A stretch of DNA of 63,513 bases from Candidatus Merdisoma merdipullorum (GTDB lineage: Bacteria; Bacillota; Clostridia; Lachnospirales; Lachnospiraceae). Location: NCBI GenBank assembly GCA_018715645.1, contig DVLE01000083.1, positions 1 to 63,513 on the forward strand. Reading direction: 5' to 3'. How positions within the stretch are numbered: position 1 is the stretch's first letter; the number at the start of each line of letters is the position of its first letter. This document shows positions 60,613 through 63,513 of the stretch, one piece after another. A program made the position numbers and the translations under genes. The notes below the pieces were generated by a model that saw only the letters and a list, made by a program, of their open reading frames with translations, was not told the origin of the DNA and searched no databases.

Positions 60613-62196
60613 TCATTCCTTTGCCTCACCCATACAACTCCATGTCTCCCTCTGTCCCGCTTCCGGCTCCGGAAAAGAATAAAGCTCCCAGTTCACTCCC
60701 CCATCCTCCGTCCGGTACAAAACAGGTTCTTCAGAACCTCGGATACTGATAAAGCCCACTTCCGGCGTGAGAAATTCCGCCCCTGTGGTCAGCGAATGAT
60801 ACCCCTCCATACCGGGCGACGATTCCCGCTCTGTCTTTACCCAGGTCATTCCTCCGTCCTCTGTCCGATACAGGACGTCTCCTTCCTGCCACATGGTCCT
60901 CCCTGTCGTCAGCACCAGGAATCCATGCTCCGTGTCCGGAAAGCTTAAGAAAAGCCGGCGTACGTCCCGGTATTCATAAGTCACAACACTCGTAACCCAG
61001 GCCTCCCCCTGATCCTTGGACCAAAGCACGGTCACAGGGACTTCCGACGAACCGCCATATGCAAAGGCTGTGATTTCATTCGACACCACGTAGCTTTTTT
61101 CCTGTACGCTCATGAGCGCTCCGTCCATCTGATCTCCTCTGGCCAGCAAATCTTCCTGTTCCACAGGAACCTCCGACCAGACTTTGCCAGCATCCCAGGT
61201 CACCTCAGTCACGCCAGCCCTGGTTCTCGTCCGGCAGACCGGAAGCTGAGGCAGAGCCTGATCTGCCGGCTCCTGCGCTTCCTGCCCCGCAAGGTTCCCC
61301 GTTTTCTCTCTTCCCAGGCTTTCAGAATTTTCCGCCTCCTGCCCTTCGGTTCCATACGATTCTCCCAGTTCCAATCCGGCTGCTCCTGCAAAATACAGCG
61401 CCGGAATGATCGTAACCGCCGCCACCAGCACGCAGACAACCGTCCCTGGAAGACCAGAGCGCTCCCGCATATCCTCTACCACGGAAAGCCGGGCCTTCAT
61501 CACAGCCTTACTATTGTAAAAATAGGCAGAATAAGGAAGTTCCCTATTCTTTCCTTTCCGCAGGGAATTCAGCAAAAAATCCGCATAGGCTTTCCGATCG
61601 GCTTCCGCTTTTCCTTGCACCACACTCTGGTCGCAGGCCACTTCCACATCGCAGAAAGCCGCCGCTTTCAAAAGATACGCCAATGGCTGAAACCACAGCA
61701 GACAGATACCCACTGTAAAAATCAGCTTATACCAAAGGTCCTTCTTCTTCACATGGGTACACTCATGCAGAAATACCATCCGCAGCTCCGCCCAGGAGTA
61801 ATCCTTCCTTTGCGGTATCAGCATCACCGGCACGGCAAAGCCCAGCACCAGCGGCGTACTGACGGCGCGGCTCCGGTATAAGGGCGTCACAGTCCCGCAG
61901 CCCGCTTCCTTCGCCGCCTGAATACAGACGCTCCTGATCCATGATTCCTCAACCGGAACCATACCCTCCAGCGCCCGTCTCCGGAATCTCTGATAAGACG
62001 CGAATTGTCCAAGCGCCATAGCTGCCGTTCCCAAAGCCCAGATTATGGCTGCAAGCCGGAACACATTTTCCTGTAAAAGAGGGCCGCCATCCCGGAACGG
62101 ACAGACTCCAAGCAGGTAAACGAACCAGCCATGGAAAAAAACCAGCCATACCAGCGCAAAAATCCACAAAGCTTTCCGGTATCTGGCCTGCAGCAT
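60613..62196 (-). CDS. M56 (BlaR1-type) metallopeptidase with Asp-box ectodomain
   Basis: The 527-residue protein has BlaR1-type membrane helices, the zinc site HECTH (144-148) and a possible third ligand E185 in CDVEVACDQ. After the last helix (about 252-272), the outside domain lacks the penicillin-binding sensor of BlaR1/MecR1. Instead it has four Asp-box motifs: TWDAGKVW (333-340), SKDQGEAW (393-400), TEDGGMTW (445-452) and TEDGGVNW (497-504), typical of beta-propeller blades. It should cleave the BlaI-like repressor when its outside domain is triggered. The ligand is unknown. Confidence 0.85.
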   Translation of the reverse strand: MLQARYRKALWIFALVWLVFFHGWFVYLLGVCPFRDGGPLLQENVFRLAAIIWALGTAAMALGQFASYQRFRRRALEGMVPVEESWIRSVCIQAAKEAGCGTVTPLYRSRAVSTPLVLGFAVPVMLIPQRKDYSWAELRMVFLHECTHVKKKDLWYKLIFTVGICLLWFQPLAYLLKAAAFCDVEVACDQSVVQGKAEADRKAYADFLLNSLRKGKNRELPYSAYFYNSKAVMKARLSVVEDMRERSGLPGTVVCVLVAAVTIIPALYFAGAAGLELGESYGTEGQEAENSESLGREKTGNLAGQEAQEPADQALPQLPVCRTRTRAGVTEVTWDAGKVWSEVPVEQEDLLARGDQMDGALMSVQEKSYVVSNEITAFAYGGSSEVPVTVLWSKDQGEAWVTSVVTYEYRDVRRLFLSFPDTEHGFLVLTTGRTMWQEGDVLYRTEDGGMTWVKTERESSPGMEGYHSLTTGAEFLTPEVGFISIRGSEEPVLYRTEDGGVNWELYSFPEPEAGQRETWSCMGEAKE

Positions 62197-62198
62197 AG

Positions 62199-62576
62199 TC
62201 AGCCTCTCTCCTTTCTTTTTCGATCCAGAAATTCCTGAAGTTCATCCAGATCACGCTCTGTCAGTTCATCTTCCTGGCAAAGCGCCGTCATAAAATTACC
62301 CACAGAATTTTGGTACAAGCGCTTCCAGATACTCCGGCTCTCCTGACGCAGATAATCTTCTTTGCGGATCAACGGTTCATATACATTATTTCTTCCCTCT
62401 TTTCCGACGCAGACAAAGCCCTTCTCCTGCAGCCTCGACAGAAAGGACAGAATCGTCGTCGCAGAAAGCCGCCTGTCCTGCGGCAGGCGTTCCTCTATCT
62501 CATTTCTTGTGATACCCCTTCCCGCATCCCAGATAATCATCATCAGCTCCAGCTCGGAATCCGGCAGCCGTTTCAT
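62199..62576 (-). CDS. BlaI/MecI-family repressor
   Basis: The 125-residue protein has the BlaI/MecI winged-helix pattern: LPDSELELMMIIWDAGRG, IEERLPQDRRLSATTILSFL, SRLQEKGFVCVGKEGRNN and a C-terminal dimer helix. It represses its operon until cleaved. The N-terminus at MKRLPDSELEL (62576) fits the family; the longer frame adds unlikely residues and overlaps the promoter. It starts the operon with the M56 gene following after 2 nt. Confidence 0.9.
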   Translation of the reverse strand: MKRLPDSELELMMIIWDAGRGITRNEIEERLPQDRRLSATTILSFLSRLQEKGFVCVGKEGRNNVYEPLIRKEDYLRQESRSIWKRLYQNSVGNFMTALCQEDELTERDLDELQEFLDRKRKERG

Positions 62577-62620
62577 ACGCCTCGCTCCCCTCTTTCGTAA
62601 AATATCTGCCATGCCGTCCA

Positions 62621-62681
62621 ACATCTTCGGCATTTGCAGAATTTCTTTTTATATTCTACACTTGCCGAAGATTCTTGTCAA
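62621..62681 (-). promoter_or_regulatory. blaI-like promoter with centred operator dyad
   Basis: On the minus strand, TTGACA (62676-62681) and TAGAAT (62653-62658) are 17 nt apart. Two inverted repeats share one centre at 62646.5, near the transcription start. The outer arms ATCTTCGGCA/TGCCGAAGAT span 62621-62672 and the inner arms AGAATAT/ATATTCT span 62636-62657. This is a likely operator for the BlaI-like repressor, though the classic TACA/TGTA core is not obvious. Confidence 0.75.
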
Positions 62682-62719
62682 GTTTCGTCGGATAGTTGAA
62701 TAAATTCCTGAAATGCTTG

Positions 62720-62992
62720 CCCTTAATTGACAAGGGCATATTCGGTCGGAGCAGGGCTGTTCCGGTGTCCTGCTGTGTTGCTTTTCGCTCCGCGTACGTC
62801 CAGTACGCGTCGTTCAAGCGCCTTGCAGGACGCCGGAACGGCCTCTGCCTGACTCTTTGACCTCCAGTAGGTCTGGTTTCGGATTTTTCAAGGAAACGGA
62901 ATGAGGCGTACTGGACGTACGCCGATTGACGATGACGCGGAAAAGGCCAAAATCAGACCGCTGGAGGCGAGTATGCCCTTGTCAATTAAGGG
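62720..62992. repeat. 273-bp element with 21-bp perfect terminal inverted repeats
   Basis: Both ends carry a perfect 21-bp inverted repeat (62720-62740 with 62972-62992, beginning CCCTTAATTGAC). Inside are more palindromes: CGCGTAC/GTACGCG near 62800, GGCGTAC/GTACGCC near 62906, and longer arms around 62752-62773 and 62825-62845. The two inner GTAC hairpins are also complementary to each other. No transposase is encoded. It sits inside a 54-bp repeat unit. A MITE-like element or a structured RNA are both possible. Confidence 0.75.
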
Positions 62993-63001
62993 TACCCTAA
63001 G

Positions 63002-63190
63002 TACGGATGAAAAGTCTGGAATCCCGCTTGTTATCCGTAGTTTTTTCCCTTTATCTACGGATGTAATTCCTGAAATATCTCTTTCTATCCGTAGTATTTC
63101 TCTAATTTCTACGGATGTAATTCCCGGAATACCTCTTTTCGTCCGTAGTATCTCTCCTATTCCTACGGATGCAATTCCTGAAATGCTTGC
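63002..63190. repeat. Four 54-bp tandem units with internal palindromes
   Basis: The start TACGGATG occurs at 63002, 63056, 63110 and 63164, exactly 54 bp apart. Each unit ends with ATCCGTAG, which pairs with CTACGGAT of the next unit across 14 nt, so there are three repeated hairpins. The 18-bp AATTCCTGAAATGCTTGC at 63173 is repeated at 62703-62720, next to the left end of the 273-bp element. The period is a multiple of three, but translation shows no sign of a gene. Confidence 0.8.
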
Positions 63191-63248
63191 TCGTCTCCGC
63201 AGCCACCCGCCTCCAATGGCATTTCCCCGAAGAATATGCTATAATATC

Positions 63249-63513
63249 GCCAGACATTATAGCCGCGCCGCACCGGCGGCGGCCCCAGGCCGCTTTTTCC
63301 GCGCCGGGGCGTGTGCATCCTCCGGTGAGACATGGCCGAAGGCTATGTCATAATGTCGCCAGACATTATAGCCGCGCCGCACCGGCGGCGGCCCCAGGCC
63401 GCTTTTCCGCGCCGGGGCGTGTGCATCCTCCGGTGAGACATGGCCGAAGGCTATGTCATAATGTCGCCAGACATTATAGCCGCGCCGCACCGGCGGCGGC
63501 CCCAGGCCGCTTT
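63249..63513. repeat. 108-109-bp palindromic tandem repeat, running off the window
   Basis: GCCAGACATTATAGCCGCG recurs at 63249, 63358 and 63466, giving periods of 109 and 108 bp (one copy has an extra T). Each unit has the hairpin ATAATGTC-GCCA-GACATTAT and a second, GACATGGCC-GAA-GGCTATGTC, plus a GC-rich core. At least 2.4 copies are present and the array continues past the window. It is strongly structured and probably not coding. Confidence 0.85.

Noticed and set aside
63002..63190. Possible CRISPR array
   Set aside because: The whole 54-bp unit is repeated without unique spacers, and no cas gene is near.
62901..63353. 150-codon open frame across the repeats
   Set aside because: It starts inside the 273-bp element and its 18-residue repeat simply reflects the 54-bp units; there is no ribosome site or recognisable protein.
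63257..63490. 77-codon minus-strand frame with a 36-residue repeat
   Set aside because: The repeat follows from the 108-bp DNA unit and the DNA is mainly palindromic, so RNA or DNA structure explains it better.

Overview
The window looks like a chromosomal segment of a Clostridia member, most likely Lachnospiraceae. The reasons are moderate GC content, strong AGGAGG ribosome sites, near-consensus sigma-A promoters and a gene set typical of that family: ClpC next to RadA, a eukaryote-type HisA, long-form HPF ahead of SecA, SigV/RsiV, HydG and LytR-CpsA-Psr. The family is inferred from protein resemblance only. Almost every gene lies on the minus strand; the exceptions are feoB and dinB.

Right to left by transcription, 0-7.5 kb holds an SH3-domain membrane protein, clpC, a small conserved protein, radA, hisA, hpf and the start of secA. 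7.6-12.1 kb holds a FeoA-FeoB fusion on the plus strand and a sigV-rsiV-lipoprotein stress operon. 12.1-12.4 kb contains a strong terminator and a 189-bp nested palindrome. 12.4-15.9 kb is a purE-purM-purN-purD operon with a consensus promoter. 15.9-22.4 kb is a pyrimidine operon (pyrF-pyrK-pyrD-pyrE) that continues into four extra genes: a 50-residue membrane protein, a VanZ-like protein, a small membrane protein and an M29 aminopeptidase. HflX follows at 22.5-23.8 kb.

From 23.8 to 52.4 kb runs one long cell-surface polysaccharide locus. It has dTDP-sugar synthesis (rfbB, rfbA, rfbC, a WecE-like aminotransferase and a WecD-like acetyltransferase), a Wzm/Wzt ABC exporter, an initiating polyprenyl-phosphate sugar transferase, and several GT2 enzymes. 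It also has a lipid-linked sugar decoration set (an ArnC/GtrB-like GT2, GtrA, a pair of small EmrE-like proteins and three polytopic proteins that look like GT-C transferases) and an LCP ligase. An embedded cassette encodes a VTC-type polyphosphate polymerase, DUF4956 and two CotH kinases. Together they suggest synthesis, export, outer-face decoration and wall attachment of a polymer containing dTDP-derived sugars, probably including 4-acetamido-4,6-dideoxygalactose.

52.5-57.3 kb holds carbamate kinase, a small Cys-rich protein overlapping hydG, hydG, dinB (with a LexA-like box) and coaX. 57.3-62.7 kb is a mec/bla-like locus: a BlaI/MecI repressor, an M56 (BlaR1-type) metallopeptidase whose sensor domain is replaced by four Asp-box repeats, an unknown membrane protein and a MecA-type class B penicillin-binding protein. 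The last 0.8 kb is non-coding repeat DNA: a 273-bp element with 21-bp perfect terminal inverted repeats, four 54-bp tandem units with internal palindromes, and a 108-109-bp palindromic tandem repeat running off the window. No rRNA, tRNA, transposase or CRISPR array was seen.
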